Below are positions 1 through 8,951 of a stretch of 64,000 nucleotides of DNA, piece by piece. The position numbers were made by a program, and so were the translations under genes. The stretch lies in assembly GCF_003595175.1 (NCBI RefSeq), contig NZ_CP032419.1:1798001-1862000 (forward strand), in the 5' to 3' direction. This stretch comes from Pseudomonas cavernae. Its GTDB lineage: Bacteria > Pseudomonadota > Gammaproteobacteria > Pseudomonadales > Pseudomonadaceae. The stretch's first letter is position 1. Every line of letters starts with the position of its first letter. A model generated the notes under the pieces. The model was not told the origin of the DNA. It did no database searches and worked only from the letters and a program-made list of their open reading frames with translations.

Positions 1-49
1 CGGCGGCGCCAACGACATCATGCGCGAGCTGATCGCCCGCACCCTGTGA
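1..49 (+). CDS. Acyl-CoA dehydrogenase, C-terminal end only (partial)
   Basis: Only the last 15 codons are inside the window, read from base 2. They give GGANDIMRELIARTL followed by TGA. This matches the conserved C-terminus of acyl-CoA dehydrogenases (pattern GGxNEIxRxxIAR), where the Glu/Asp region lies by the active site. The rest of the gene lies upstream of the window, so substrate class cannot be judged. A GC-rich hairpin follows directly. Confidence 0.7.
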   Translation, partial: GGANDIMRELIARTL

Positions 50-54
50 TCTGT

Positions 55-72
55 CGGGGCCGTTCGGCCCCG
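55..72 (+). terminator. Hairpin after the partial acyl-CoA dehydrogenase
   Basis: A 7-bp perfect stem, CGGGGCC pairing with GGCCCCG around a GTTC loop, starts 6 bases after the stop codon. There is no T-run after it, so it may be a weak terminator or mRNA end-protecting hairpin. Confidence 0.4.
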
Positions 73-158
73 GCGACGAAGGAGGGCGATGGTGGGGCTG
101 GTCTCCACCTCGCCCAGACTCCGCAGGCGGGGCACGCCATTGCCCCGTCCCACCCTAA

Positions 159-738
159 CATCAATGCCTTCACGTCCCAGCCGTTAGCATTGGTCCAGAC
201 GGCGAAGCCACGACGCAGGGAATGACTGCTCCGGGAGGCCGGCAGCGGTAGCAGGCGGCGCAATAGCGGAATCAGGCTGTTCGGGTGCAGCGGCGCATCG
301 CTCACGCGTCCCCAGCGGTCGATCCCACGAAACACGGGCCCCTGCTTCAGTCCGGCCGCTTCCACTCAGTCCCAGGTAGCTGTCAACGGGCATAACTGCG
401 ACAACGCCGGCACCTTGTAGGTGGTGCCCAAAGCGTGGCGATCGCCCTTGCTGCGTGGCAAGAAGTAAGTCATACCTTCGCCCGGCACAAGGCGCAGACG
501 CTCGACCTGCACACTGATCAGCTAGCCGCGCCAGAAGCCCAGCAGGATCAGTGCACGATCGCTGCGATGGCGCAGTTCGTCCGCGCGATCGCCGCGCTCC
601 CGAGCAGCCGCAATCGCCGAGCCGAGCCAGTCGTCGACCTGCGCCAGTCGGCTCAGTTGCAATGGCTCGGCCTGGTTCTCGACCGAGGGGTGCACGGTCT
701 GGATGCCCTTGAGCACCTTGCGCCCCAGCCTTCGTGCC
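159..738 (-). pseudogene. Tyrosine recombinase (integrase) remnant
   Basis: Reading the minus strand from about 738 gives RLGRKVLKGIQTVHP and then a stretch ending LILLGFWRG, as in the catalytic domain of phage-type integrases. An in-frame TAG (522-524) interrupts it. Beyond the stop the same frame continues LVPGEGMTYFLPRSKGD and YKVPALSQLCP. The reading frame then shifts twice and resumes with GPVFRGIDRWGRVSD and HSLRRGFAVWTNANGWDVKALM. HSLRR is the box II His-x-x-Arg region. Homology stops near 159, before the catalytic Tyr, and the N-terminal core-binding domain is missing. One stop, at least two frameshifts and two truncations make it a dead gene. It directly abuts the stop of the DUF1254 gene, marking an old integration boundary. 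Confidence 0.75.
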
Positions 739-752
739 CCTCATCGCCTCGG

Positions 753-2249
753 TCAGCCGGGCGTCACCGCCGGCGGCGCCCAGGTCTGGTCGATGACCGG
801 CTGCTTCGGGCCATAGGTCCGCAGCACCATATGGAAAGCCCCCTGATGCGGCGACGGCAGCCAGTTCGCGCGTGCAACCGGATCGCTTGGAGCATCGGGC
901 TGGATATGGACGGTGAAGCTGCCATCGGTGTCCTTGGCCAGCCCTGAGGTGCGGTCGCCGACGGAGTAGCGCATGACGTCGTTGGCGACGAAGTTGTTGT
1001 CGGGACCGTACATCGTCATCGACCAGAATTCGTTGACCGGTGGCATGTCGTCGGCCTTGAATCGCATGGTGTAGCGACGTCCGCCTACCAGTGGCTGGCC
1101 CTTGATATCGGTGAATGCCGGCAGGTAAACCGCTTCGGTGGCATCGTTGGAGATGATGCCGCCCAGGCACTGGCCGGCGGCGCGGACGATGAAATCGCCG
1201 TGCAACCCGGCCCTGCCGAAGCTCTTGGGAGGGTACATCCAGCCATTCACCAGCTTGGATTTGTAGGCGCCGGTCATGAGCATCTCGTTGAGCATCGGGC
1301 GCGCCGTCGCCGCCGCGCGCGCCAAGCCGCGTCTGGTTGGTTCGGGCAGCTGGTCGATGCTGTCGGCACTGAAATCCGGGCCGATGCCAATCTCGCGGAA
1401 CAGCTGCACCAGGTCGGGGTCGCGGTCCTTCGGCAGCGGGTTCTCGGCCCAGGCGGTGTTGATCGTCTTCCAGTCGCCCAGCGGGTCTTGCTTCGTATCG
1501 TACGGTTTGAACACGTCGCGCCCTTGCGGAACCTTCGGGTTGCGCTGGCCCCACAGCTCCAGCGGGATCATGCGGTACTGGTCCTGCAGCTTGTTGACCA
1601 CCAGCGCGTCCTTGGCATCGTTCACCAGCGTGCGGCCGAACACCAGCGCGAAGCGCGTCGGCGACTGGAACGAATCCTTGATGCCCGACGGAAGCTTGCC
1701 GTTCCAACCCGGCGGCAGGATCGCGTAGGCGCCTGCCGCACTGCCCGTGCTGCGTTTGCCGACATAGGCGAAGTTGTCCGAGTACATGTCGGCGATCTCG
1801 AAAGTGAAATAACGATCGCCCATGTCCGGATGCGACAGCACCACCGGCCCTTGGCGCAGGTCCAGCCAGCCCCAGGAATACAGCGTGTCCTGGTTGGGCG
1901 AGCCACCGGAGGTGTAGTTGATGTGGTTGGACAGCACCTTCTTGTGATGGAAGTGGTTCAGCGAGGCATAGAAACTGGAGTCGGGCACGTTGGTCCAGTC
2001 GTAACGCAGCTGGCTCAGGTACACCAGCGGGAACGCATAGACATAGGCCTGCGTGCCGAGCGTGTAGGCGTATTCCTCGCGCCAGTCGTTTCCTGCGGCG
2101 GTAGCAGAGGCGGCATGGCCTTCGCCCGATGCCGCCGGCGTCGCCGCTGTGGGTGCAGCACCGGCTTGCGCCATGACCGCGCCGCCGTACAGTGCCACGG
2201 CCGCCGAGCTACCCAGGGTGATGAATTCGCGTCGTGTCGTGTCAGCCAT
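753..2249 (-). CDS. DUF1254/DUF1214-type exported protein (copy A)
   Basis: This 498-residue protein starts MADTTRREFITLGSS. The twin arginines followed by a hydrophobic stretch and AQA suggest Tat export. The DUF1254 part follows (YTLGTQAYVYAFPLVYLSQLRYDW, NQDTLYSWGWLDL). The DUF1214 part lies at the C-terminus (PPVNEFWSMTMYGPDNNFV, ending WLPSPHQGAFHMVLRTYGP). The biochemical role of this family is not firmly known. The start was set at ATG 2249 because AGGAG precedes it at good spacing; the open frame extends upstream without a ribosome site. It is the last gene of a minus-strand set after an arylsulfatase and a small lipoprotein. A paralogue lies at 35660-37108, also next to arylsulfatases. 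Confidence 0.85.
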   Translation of the reverse strand: MADTTRREFITLGSSAAVALYGGAVMAQAGAAPTAATPAASGEGHAASATAAGNDWREEYAYTLGTQAYVYAFPLVYLSQLRYDWTNVPDSSFYASLNHFHHKKVLSNHINYTSGGSPNQDTLYSWGWLDLRQGPVVLSHPDMGDRYFTFEIADMYSDNFAYVGKRSTGSAAGAYAILPPGWNGKLPSGIKDSFQSPTRFALVFGRTLVNDAKDALVVNKLQDQYRMIPLELWGQRNPKVPQGRDVFKPYDTKQDPLGDWKTINTAWAENPLPKDRDPDLVQLFREIGIGPDFSADSIDQLPEPTRRGLARAAATARPMLNEMLMTGAYKSKLVNGWMYPPKSFGRAGLHGDFIVRAAGQCLGGIISNDATEAVYLPAFTDIKGQPLVGGRRYTMRFKADDMPPVNEFWSMTMYGPDNNFVANDVMRYSVGDRTSGLAKDTDGSFTVHIQPDAPSDPVARANWLPSPHQGAFHMVLRTYGPKQPVIDQTWAPPAVTPG

Positions 2250-2281
2250 CCCTAATCTCCTGTTCATTGATCCATCTGTCG

Positions 2282-2479
2282 TCACTGGACGCCCGGAATC
2301 CAGGCCACGCCCTCCGGGGCTGGCCCCTGCGCCGCCGTGACAGCTTCTGCCTGCGGCGCCTTGTTCGTGGAGGAAGCCGGCGACGACGGCGACGGTGTTG
2401 GCGAGCACGCCGACAGCACTGCGACGATCATCGCCGCCGGGAACCAATGCCCCGAATAAACGCACTTCTTTACCCGCAA
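2282..2479 (-). CDS. Small lipoprotein, 65 aa
   Basis: A short reading frame lies between the arylsulfatase and the DUF1254 gene. It has a basic N-terminus (MRVKK), a hydrophobic core and a lipobox LSAC at about residues 22-25. Cleavage before the Cys would leave a Pro/Ser/Ala-rich mature peptide of about 40 residues ending AWIPGVQ. It is 32 bases upstream of the DUF1254 start and in the same direction, so it is probably co-transcribed. Lipoproteins this small often help anchor or mature neighbouring exported enzymes, but no function is shown here. It could be a chance frame; the lipobox and placement argue against that. Confidence 0.55.
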   Translation of the reverse strand: MRVKKCVYSGHWFPAAMIVAVLSACSPTPSPSSPASSTNKAPQAEAVTAAQGPAPEGVAWIPGVQ

Positions 2480-2593
2480 CTCCCTGTCGTTGTGCGGCCT
2501 CCGCCGCGAACATCGGATCGAATCCCGGCGGACTGCGTCGATGCTGCGCCCCGACGGTTCCGTGCCTCTACCGTCAGCGGAAAGACCGGCGGC

Positions 2594-5002
2594 TCATTTC
2601 GCCGCCTGGGCCCCGGCCGCGGGCTTCAGCTCGACTACCAGCTTGTTGATCGTGCCTGGGAACTTGAAGGGCGGCGTATAGGACAACTCGACCGGCGTAC
2701 CCGAGTCCTCGCCGATGTCCTGGCCTTCGAAGGTCGAATACTTGAACGGCGTGGTCTTCTCAATGTGGCCCTCGCCGATCTTCTTGCCGTTGGCGTACAG
2801 CGTGAGCGTGCCGCCCTTGCCCATGCCGCCGCCGTCGTACTTGAAGTCCATCGCCAGGGTCACCGTGCCGGCCGGCACCGTTCCGGTCGAGACGATGCGG
2901 TAGTGGTCGAAGTCGATATGGTTGTGCGCGCCGACCAGCTTGCCCTGCTGCAGATAGAAGGCCCAGCCGGCCGTGAAGCCGCCCTGCGTGGAGATCATGC
3001 CGCTCGCGCCTTCCTGCGGGATTTCGACTTCCGCAGTGATCGTGAACGACTTGTTCTTCAGGTCCGGCGCCGCGCCTTCCGGCAGGGCGACAAGCGGCGT
3101 GTCGTAGACGAAAGACTTGCGGCCCGCGGCCAAGCTGGGCCGGCCGGTGATCTGGTCCGACATGCGCTCCGGTCCTCGCGGGTCGAGCGGCAACACGCTC
3201 AGGCGCGAGGCCTCCGCCCACCACAGATCCTGCAGCGCCTTCAGCTTGTCCGGGTGCTGTGCCGCGAGATCGTTTGCCTGGGTGAAATCCTTGTTGAGGT
3301 TGTAGAGCTCCCACTTGGTCTTGTCGATATCGAGCTTCGCGCGCTCGGCTTCCCACGGCACGAAGGACATCGACGAGGCCATCCAGCCGTTCTGGTAGAT
3401 GCCGCGATTGACGAACATCTCGAACAACTGCTTGGTGCGGCGGCCGGGCGCTTTCGCATCCTCGAAGGTATAGAGCATGCTGATGCCGTCGAGCGGCTTC
3501 TGCGGTGTGCCATTGAGGGCGTCGGGCGCCTGAATGCCGGCGGTTTCGAGAATCGTCGGCATGACGTCGGAGATGTGGTGGAACTGGCTGCGCACGCCAC
3601 CCTTGTCCTTGATCCGCGCCGGCCAGGAGATGATCACCGGGTTGCGCGTGCCGCCGAAGTGTGAGGCCACCTGCTTGGTCCACTGGAAGGGCGTGTCCAT
3701 CGCGTGCGCCCAACCGGCGGGGAAGTGGTTGAAGTGCTTCGGCCCGCCCAGCTCGTCGATGACCGCGAGGTTCTGCTTCCAGTCTGGCAGCACGCCATTG
3801 AAGCCCGCTATCTCGTTCAGCGTGCCCCCTGGGCCACCCTCGGCCGAGGAACCGTTGTCGCCGACGATGTAGATGATGAGCGTGTTGTCGGCATCGGGGA
3901 GCTTCGCGACCGCATCGAGCACGCGCCCCATTTCATGGTCGACATGCGCGCCATAGCCGGCAAAGATTTCCATCATGCGCGCGTAGAGCCGCTTCTGATC
4001 CGCGTTGAGTGAATCCCAGGCTGGCAGGTCCTTCGGCCGCGCCGTGAGGGTGGCATTCGCGGGCACCACGCCCAGCTTCTTTTGCCGCGCGAGGGTCTCC
4101 TCGCGGTAGCTGTCCCAGCCTTCGTCGAACTTGCCTTTGAACTTGTCGATCCACTCTTTCGGCGCATGGTGCGGTGCATGCGTCGCGGCGGGTGCGACGT
4201 AGGCGAAGAACGGTCGTCCGGGGTCGATCGCCTTCACCTTGCCGATCCAGGCGATCGCCTTGTCGGCAATGTCGGTGGACAGGTGGTAGTTCGGGTCGCT
4301 CGAGCGCGGCACGCGGCTGTGGTTCTCGTACAGCACCGGCTCCCACTGGCTGGTGTCGCCGGCATTGAAACCGTAGAAATAGTCGAAGCCGAGTCCGGTC
4401 GCCCAGCGATCGAAGGGACCGACTTCGCTGGTCTCCCAGGTCGGCGTGTTGTGGTTCTTGCCGATCCACGCGGTGGCGTAGCCGTTCTGGCGGAGGATTT
4501 CCGCCACCGTGCCGGCGCTCTTCGGGATCATGCTGGTATAGCCGTCATACCCGGTCGCGAGTTCGGTGATGATCCCGGTGGCCGCCACGTGATTATCGCG
4601 CCCGGTGAGCAAGGCGGCGCGCGTCGGCGAGCAGAGCGCGGTCGTGTGGAAGCGGTTGAAACGCAGGCCCTGCGCGGCCAGTTTCTCCATGCTTGGGGAC
4701 GGCACGCCGCCGCCGAAGACGCTGAACTGGCCGAACCCGACGTCGTCGAGCAGGACCAGCACGATGTTGGGCGCACCTTTGGGCGGACGCGTGATCTGCG
4801 GGAAGGTGGCGGCGTCGGAGTCCTGGAAAGTGCGCCCGACATTGCCTTTGAACTGGAAGTCCGGTGGCGGCAGCGAGACCGTGCCCGCGGCGGGCGCGGC
4901 GGGCGCGGCGGGCTGCGCGCTTGCGACCTGGACCAGAGCGACGAAGGAAAATGCGGCGGCAATCCCAGTGAGAACAGTTGGAAGGAGTTTTGCTGTGCTC
5001 AT
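2594..5002 (-). CDS. Arylsulfatase, type I sulfatase (copy A, large)
   Basis: This is a hydrolase of sulfate esters of the formylglycine-dependent alkaline-phosphatase superfamily. The 802-residue product has a Sec signal peptide (MSTAKLLPTVL... to VASAQP), then PNIVLVLLDDVGFGQF with the metal-binding Asp pair. The CSPTRAALLTGR motif follows, its Cys near residue 124 being the one converted to formylglycine (CxPxR). A Lys/His-rich active-site region (HFNHFPAGWAHAMDTPFQWTKQVASHFGGTRNP) lies mid-protein. The last 170 residues look like a beta-rich, lectin-like tail (TLTLYANGKKIGEGHIEKTTPFKYSTFEG). Start ATG 5002 has GGAGAA upstream; the longer frame is unsupported. It heads the minus-strand sulfatase-lipoprotein-DUF1254 set. 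The 33095-35434 protein is a close paralogue along its whole length. Confidence 0.92.
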   Translation of the reverse strand: MSTAKLLPTVLTGIAAAFSFVALVQVASAQPAAPAAPAAGTVSLPPPDFQFKGNVGRTFQDSDAATFPQITRPPKGAPNIVLVLLDDVGFGQFSVFGGGVPSPSMEKLAAQGLRFNRFHTTALCSPTRAALLTGRDNHVAATGIITELATGYDGYTSMIPKSAGTVAEILRQNGYATAWIGKNHNTPTWETSEVGPFDRWATGLGFDYFYGFNAGDTSQWEPVLYENHSRVPRSSDPNYHLSTDIADKAIAWIGKVKAIDPGRPFFAYVAPAATHAPHHAPKEWIDKFKGKFDEGWDSYREETLARQKKLGVVPANATLTARPKDLPAWDSLNADQKRLYARMMEIFAGYGAHVDHEMGRVLDAVAKLPDADNTLIIYIVGDNGSSAEGGPGGTLNEIAGFNGVLPDWKQNLAVIDELGGPKHFNHFPAGWAHAMDTPFQWTKQVASHFGGTRNPVIISWPARIKDKGGVRSQFHHISDVMPTILETAGIQAPDALNGTPQKPLDGISMLYTFEDAKAPGRRTKQLFEMFVNRGIYQNGWMASSMSFVPWEAERAKLDIDKTKWELYNLNKDFTQANDLAAQHPDKLKALQDLWWAEASRLSVLPLDPRGPERMSDQITGRPSLAAGRKSFVYDTPLVALPEGAAPDLKNKSFTITAEVEIPQEGASGMISTQGGFTAGWAFYLQQGKLVGAHNHIDFDHYRIVSTGTVPAGTVTLAMDFKYDGGGMGKGGTLTLYANGKKIGEGHIEKTTPFKYSTFEGQDIGEDSGTPVELSYTPPFKFPGTINKLVVELKPAAGAQAAK

Positions 5003-5257
5003 GAATTCTCCATTTCTGCGCAAGACCCGGACAGGGGCTCGAAAAAACAGAGTAGACCCTCCCGCTCGCCCAGGAGCGGTCGTCCGTGGCGTGGACAACG
5101 GTCGTCGAACGCCGCTCTTAGCGGATTCACTGTACGGCTGTACTTGGTCGTTTTCAGCCTTTAACGAACGACAGTTCGCGCGTGCTCATTAGGGCGGCGT
5201 ATCAATGCCTGGCGATTACCCGAACGATTCATCGCTGTTGCAGGCACTCATAACGAC
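5003..5257. promoter_or_regulatory. Gap upstream of arylsulfatase A
   Basis: About 255 bases separate the arylsulfatase start from the terminator behind the DUF1329 gene. The stretch should carry the arylsulfatase promoter. Its AT content rises around 5125-5175. I see no confident operator and no gene. Confidence 0.3.
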
Positions 5258-5287
5258 AAAGGCCCGACCTTTTCAGGTCGGGCCTTT
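5258..5287. terminator. Strong rho-independent-like hairpin, probably bidirectional
   Basis: AAAGGCCCGACCT (5258-5270) pairs perfectly with AGGTCGGGCCTTT (5275-5287) around TTTC. A-rich and T-rich ends flank it. It lies 30 bases past the DUF1329 stop on the minus strand, separating that operon from the arylsulfatase set. Confidence 0.85.
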
Positions 5288-5316
5288 GTTCGCGCTGCCG
5301 GAGCAGTGGGGGTGGG

Positions 5317-6687
5317 TTAGCGAATTCCCGCGTTGCGCAAGGCGGCTGGTGTGTAGTCGTTCATCTTGGTCTGGCCACCGTATTGCGTGGCCTTCTTCGA
5401 TTCGTTGACCATACCCAGCACGTTGTAGCGGCCTGCAATCAGGTCATAGATGCCGATCATCGTGTTCATTGGCGTCTGATGCTGATAGTCGTTCATGGCA
5501 TAGCCTTCACCCACCCGCCACAGCTGGCCACGGCCGTCGTAGTGATCGACCTCGGCCAACTGCCAGGTGTCTTCGTCGAAGTACATGTCGCGCTTGGCGT
5601 AGATGTGCCGCTCACCGGACTTCAGGGTGGCGACCACGTGCCAGACGCGGTGCAGCTCGTAACGGGCCAGGTCCTGGTTGATGTGCCCGGGCTTGATGAT
5701 CTCGTCGTACTTCAGCTTCGGCGAGGCCAGGCGGTAGTTGTTGTAGGGGATGTACAGCTCCTTCTTGCCGACCAGTTTCCAGTCGTAGCGATCCGGTGCG
5801 CCATTCATCAGGTCGGTGTTGTCGGCGGTGCGCATGCCGTCGGAGCCTGAGCCCGGGCCGTCGTAGGCGATCTGCGGAGCGCGGCGCACGCGACGTTGGC
5901 CGGCGTTGTAGACCCAGGCCAGGCGCGGCTCCTTGACCTGGTCGATGGTCTCGTGGACCAGGATCACGTTACCCGCCAGGCGCGAGGGAGCGGTGATGCG
6001 CTGCTTGTAGAGATACAGGAGGTTTTCGGCCTGGGATGGATCGATGCCGTCCATGAGCTGCGGATAGCTCAGCTCGTCCTCGTACTCGACGATGGTGTGG
6101 GAGCCGTTGGTCTGTGGAGCCGCCTGGGCTGCCTGGCGAATGGTGTTGCCGCCGCGGTAACGGTTGGTGTGGTTCCAGTACACCTCGACGCCGTTTTTCG
6201 GCAGCGGGAAGGGGATGTAGCGGGTGTCGGTAAAGTTGGCCAGGCCGTTGCCGCCATCGGTCAGCTCGGTGCTCACCGCACCCTTCTTCACGGCATCGTA
6301 GACGGCCTGCGGCATGCTGGCGGTGCGGTGACTCTGGTACACCGGGATCTTGTAGCTGTCCGCGTAGCGCTTGAACATCGCCAGCTGGCCGGGGGTCAGC
6401 TTGTCCTTGTGCTGCTCGGCGTTCGCCGCGGTGATGGTGAACAGCGGCTTCTCGCCGGCGAACGGATCGCCCAGGAAGCCGTTGGCATCCACCGGCGCGG
6501 CGCCGGACTTGAGGCCGCCGTCCCAGGCCTGGATGCTGTCATCGGCATTGCCTTCCTTCTGTGCGCCGAGCGGCGTCAGGGTGGTGCCCAACTTATCCGC
6601 TTCCTGCTGGGAAACGGCGGCCATCACGCTGGAGGCCAGCAGGCTCAGCGCCAGGACGCCGGTTTTCAAGAGAGTATTGGTTTTCAT
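5317..6687 (-). CDS. DUF1329 family outer-membrane lipoprotein-like protein
   Basis: The 456-residue product has a Sec signal peptide (MKTNTLLKTGVLALSLLASSVMAA). The mature part carries DUF1329 features: LGTTLTPLGAQKEGNADDSIQAWDGGL near the start, then RRAPQIAYDGPGSGSDGMRTADNTDLMNGAPDRYDW and an RHIYAKRDMYFDEDTWQLAEVDHYDGRGQLWR segment. DUF1329 proteins are predicted LolB/LppX-like, with a half-barrel fold suited to carrying hydrophobic molecules. They are nearly always encoded beside a DUF1302 protein, as here: the DUF1302 stop is 17 bases upstream. Start ATG 6687 has GGAG upstream. It is probably periplasmic or at the outer membrane; the cargo is unknown. Expression is likely governed by the divergent LAL regulator at 8952. 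Confidence 0.9.
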   Translation of the reverse strand: MKTNTLLKTGVLALSLLASSVMAAVSQQEADKLGTTLTPLGAQKEGNADDSIQAWDGGLKSGAAPVDANGFLGDPFAGEKPLFTITAANAEQHKDKLTPGQLAMFKRYADSYKIPVYQSHRTASMPQAVYDAVKKGAVSTELTDGGNGLANFTDTRYIPFPLPKNGVEVYWNHTNRYRGGNTIRQAAQAAPQTNGSHTIVEYEDELSYPQLMDGIDPSQAENLLYLYKQRITAPSRLAGNVILVHETIDQVKEPRLAWVYNAGQRRVRRAPQIAYDGPGSGSDGMRTADNTDLMNGAPDRYDWKLVGKKELYIPYNNYRLASPKLKYDEIIKPGHINQDLARYELHRVWHVVATLKSGERHIYAKRDMYFDEDTWQLAEVDHYDGRGQLWRVGEGYAMNDYQHQTPMNTMIGIYDLIAGRYNVLGMVNESKKATQYGGQTKMNDYTPAALRNAGIR

Positions 6688-6704
6688 GCTGTGGTTTCTC
6701 CGCG

Positions 6705-8615
6705 TCAAAAGTTCACACCAAAACTGAGCGCGACGAAGTCGCGATCGGTGTTGGTGTTGAAGTCGCCGCCGAAAAAGTCCGTGTAGCTGAGGCTGGCGGT
6801 GTACGTGCTCTTGTAGTCGGCATCCAGGCCGACGCTGATTGCCTTGCTGCCTTCCTCGAAGTTCGGCCCGTAGCCTTCCACGTCATGCGACCAGGCCAGG
6901 TTCGGCGCCAGGTTGATGCCGGCGAAGACGTTCGAGTAGTCCAGTCGGGCGCGGGCGCGGTAGCCCCAGGAGTCGGTGGTGTAAAAACCGTCGTCGTTGC
7001 ATTCCTGCTGCGGGTTGCTGGGCCGGGTTACGCCATTGGGCTGACCTGGCACCTGACCGGCAGACCCCAGGCATACCGCATTGTTGATGCCGGGGAACTG
7101 CCCCCCGCCAAAGCTCGGACTGCGTCCGAAGCGCAGGTCGGTACCGTCGCTCTTGCCCAGGCCGTTGATGCGGTTGTAGCCCGCCTCGCCGACCAGGGTC
7201 AGGCGGCTGGCGCCCCAGATCTGATCGATGAAATGGGTGGCGGTCAGCTGCGCCTGGAGCACCGGCATGCGCTCGTAGCCGGCGATGTTGGCGCCCGGAG
7301 CATTCAGCGCATGACCGGTGGTGATGACCGGCGACATGGCCACCCCTGCCACTTGCTGGTTCAGTGCCGCCAGGTTGAGGTCGGGGGTATTGATCTGCAG
7401 CGGCATGTTTGGCCGGTAGCTGACTTCGCCACCCAGCGAAGTGCCGCCGACGTTGGTCTGAAAGCTCACGCCGTAGAGGCGGATATCTTCGGGGTAGTCG
7501 ATGAAATAACGTGCCCCGCGGATCCGCGCGATGGCGTTGAGGCTTGCGGCTGTCGTTGCTCCGGGGATAAAGGTGGCGACCGTGGTCCGCTTCAGGCTCA
7601 GGAACGGGCTGCGGCTGTGATAGTTCATCACATAGGCGCCGAACTCGGTGTCGTTGAGTTCCGGCACGAACCAGCGCAGGGCCACGCCATACTGCCCGCT
7701 ATCACCCGGCTCGTTGTCTTCGAGGCGCGGGATATAGGCGTCCTGAGTGCCGGCGCGAATGCCGCCCGCCAAGGCAGCGTCACTGACTGCCGGATTGGCC
7801 GATTGCGAGACGCCAGGGGCCAGATCGAGACCGGTCACAACCAGACGGTCGTTGCAGCCCTTCGGCACGCCGTCGTTGCCGAAGAAGGTGCCGCAGTTAT
7901 CAACGACGCTGTTGTCCCACTCCAGCTGGTAGAAGGCCTCGGCGTTGAGGTTGTCGGTCAGGCCCTGGGAGACATAGAGCATATTGACCGGGATCAGGCC
8001 TTCTTTGACCTCGGCGCCGGGGCGGCGCAGGGCGGCGACGTCGATCGGGTTGATCGAGTTGATGCTGTTGCCGATGAAGGTGCTCTCGCCCCAGCTCACC
8101 ACCTGCTTGCCCAGGCGGACGTTGCCCGGCAGGTCGCCGAGGTTGTAGTTGTGGTAGACGAAGGCGTCGAGGAACTCGGCGCCGGAGGACTTGGCCAGGT
8201 CGTCGCGGCCGCTGTCGTCGATGTCGTAGAACAGGCGGTGCTCGTCCTTGAGTTCGAAGTCGTACCAGTACTTGCCGCGCACGAAGGCGCCGGAGTCGCC
8301 GTACTTCAGTTCGAGGTCATGCACGCCCTTGAAGATCTTCGAGAAGGTCTCGCCTTTCTTGAAGTTCAGGCGGTTGTCGTCGACGGTCCGGGCGGAGGAG
8401 TTGCCACGCACCCCTTGCGAGTTGAAGTTGGAGATGAAGTCCGGATCGCCGCCACGCACCGCCCAGCTGGCGCCCACGGACAGCGATGAGTCGAATTGCC
8501 CCTCGATTTCCCCGATATTGAAGCTAACGGCGTGAGCCTGTGCACTCACGCCCAAGGCGACGGCTGCAGCCAGCAGGTGCGGCTGGAAGATTCCGCGCTT
8601 TGTTGTTGTTGTCAT
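6705..8615 (-). CDS. DUF1302 family outer-membrane barrel protein
   Basis: This 636-residue protein starts with a signal peptide (MTTTTKRGIFQPHLLAAAVALGVSAQAHA). It continues as a Gly/aromatic-rich beta-barrel-like sequence: VSFNIGEIEGQFDSSLSVGASWAV, then GKQVVSWGESTFIGNSINSINPIDV, and a final strand ending ALSFGVNF with a C-terminal Phe as in outer-membrane proteins. DUF1302 proteins are commonly paired with DUF1329 and with CoA-dependent degradation genes for hydrophobic compounds. A transport role across the outer membrane is inferred, not proven. Start ATG 8615 follows GGAG; the upstream TTG start is not needed. It is the first gene of a two-gene operon, divergent from the LAL regulator at 8952. 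Confidence 0.9.
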   Translation of the reverse strand: MTTTTKRGIFQPHLLAAAVALGVSAQAHAVSFNIGEIEGQFDSSLSVGASWAVRGGDPDFISNFNSQGVRGNSSARTVDDNRLNFKKGETFSKIFKGVHDLELKYGDSGAFVRGKYWYDFELKDEHRLFYDIDDSGRDDLAKSSGAEFLDAFVYHNYNLGDLPGNVRLGKQVVSWGESTFIGNSINSINPIDVAALRRPGAEVKEGLIPVNMLYVSQGLTDNLNAEAFYQLEWDNSVVDNCGTFFGNDGVPKGCNDRLVVTGLDLAPGVSQSANPAVSDAALAGGIRAGTQDAYIPRLEDNEPGDSGQYGVALRWFVPELNDTEFGAYVMNYHSRSPFLSLKRTTVATFIPGATTAASLNAIARIRGARYFIDYPEDIRLYGVSFQTNVGGTSLGGEVSYRPNMPLQINTPDLNLAALNQQVAGVAMSPVITTGHALNAPGANIAGYERMPVLQAQLTATHFIDQIWGASRLTLVGEAGYNRINGLGKSDGTDLRFGRSPSFGGGQFPGINNAVCLGSAGQVPGQPNGVTRPSNPQQECNDDGFYTTDSWGYRARARLDYSNVFAGINLAPNLAWSHDVEGYGPNFEEGSKAISVGLDADYKSTYTASLSYTDFFGGDFNTNTDRDFVALSFGVNF

Positions 8616-8951
8616 GCGGCGCTCCAAGTTTTGGATCAGATAGAGCGGCCATCCTATGCAGCTGCTGGAAAAGCCTGAATTGTCCGATCAGGCATTTCGC
8701 GAGTTACCCAAAAGCTCTATTTCGACCACTGTCGCTGCCCGCTTTTCAGGGGTTCCGCATGTCGTTGGCGGGTGCCGGCGGCAACGGTGTTGCCGAAGGT
8801 AACAATCCTCCGCAGGCGCTCGGCACGCGGGTGTCGGCAGCTTTATGGCGTGCAAATACCTCGAATGACGGATGGGGTGAGTGCGGTCGCGCGCGAATAA
8901 TTGCTCGCACTTGTTCCAGGCCGGCCCCTTGTCCGTGGCCGAGAGGGTTTC
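8616..8951. promoter_or_regulatory. Divergent control region: DUF1302 operon / LAL regulator 1
   Basis: A 336-base gap between two divergent starts. It contains a small dyad, GGCAAC-GGT-GTTGCC at 8780-8794, and otherwise no clear gene. By analogy with MalT-like regulators it is the likely place for activator boxes, but no consensus box was recognised. Confidence 0.4.

Noticed and set aside
184..1707. Long minus-strand open frame of 507 codons across the integrase remnant and DUF1254 gene
   Set aside because: It is out of frame with the well-supported DUF1254 gene, its composition is Arg/Ala/Gly-rich shadow-like, and it has no recognisable domain.
2234..3664. Plus-strand 476-codon frame opposite arylsulfatase A
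   Set aside because: Antisense shadow of a clear sulfatase; typical of GC-rich DNA.
6561..8489. Plus-strand 642-codon frame opposite DUF1302
   Set aside because: Antisense shadow; no start site or domain, and the opposite strand has signal peptide and barrel features.
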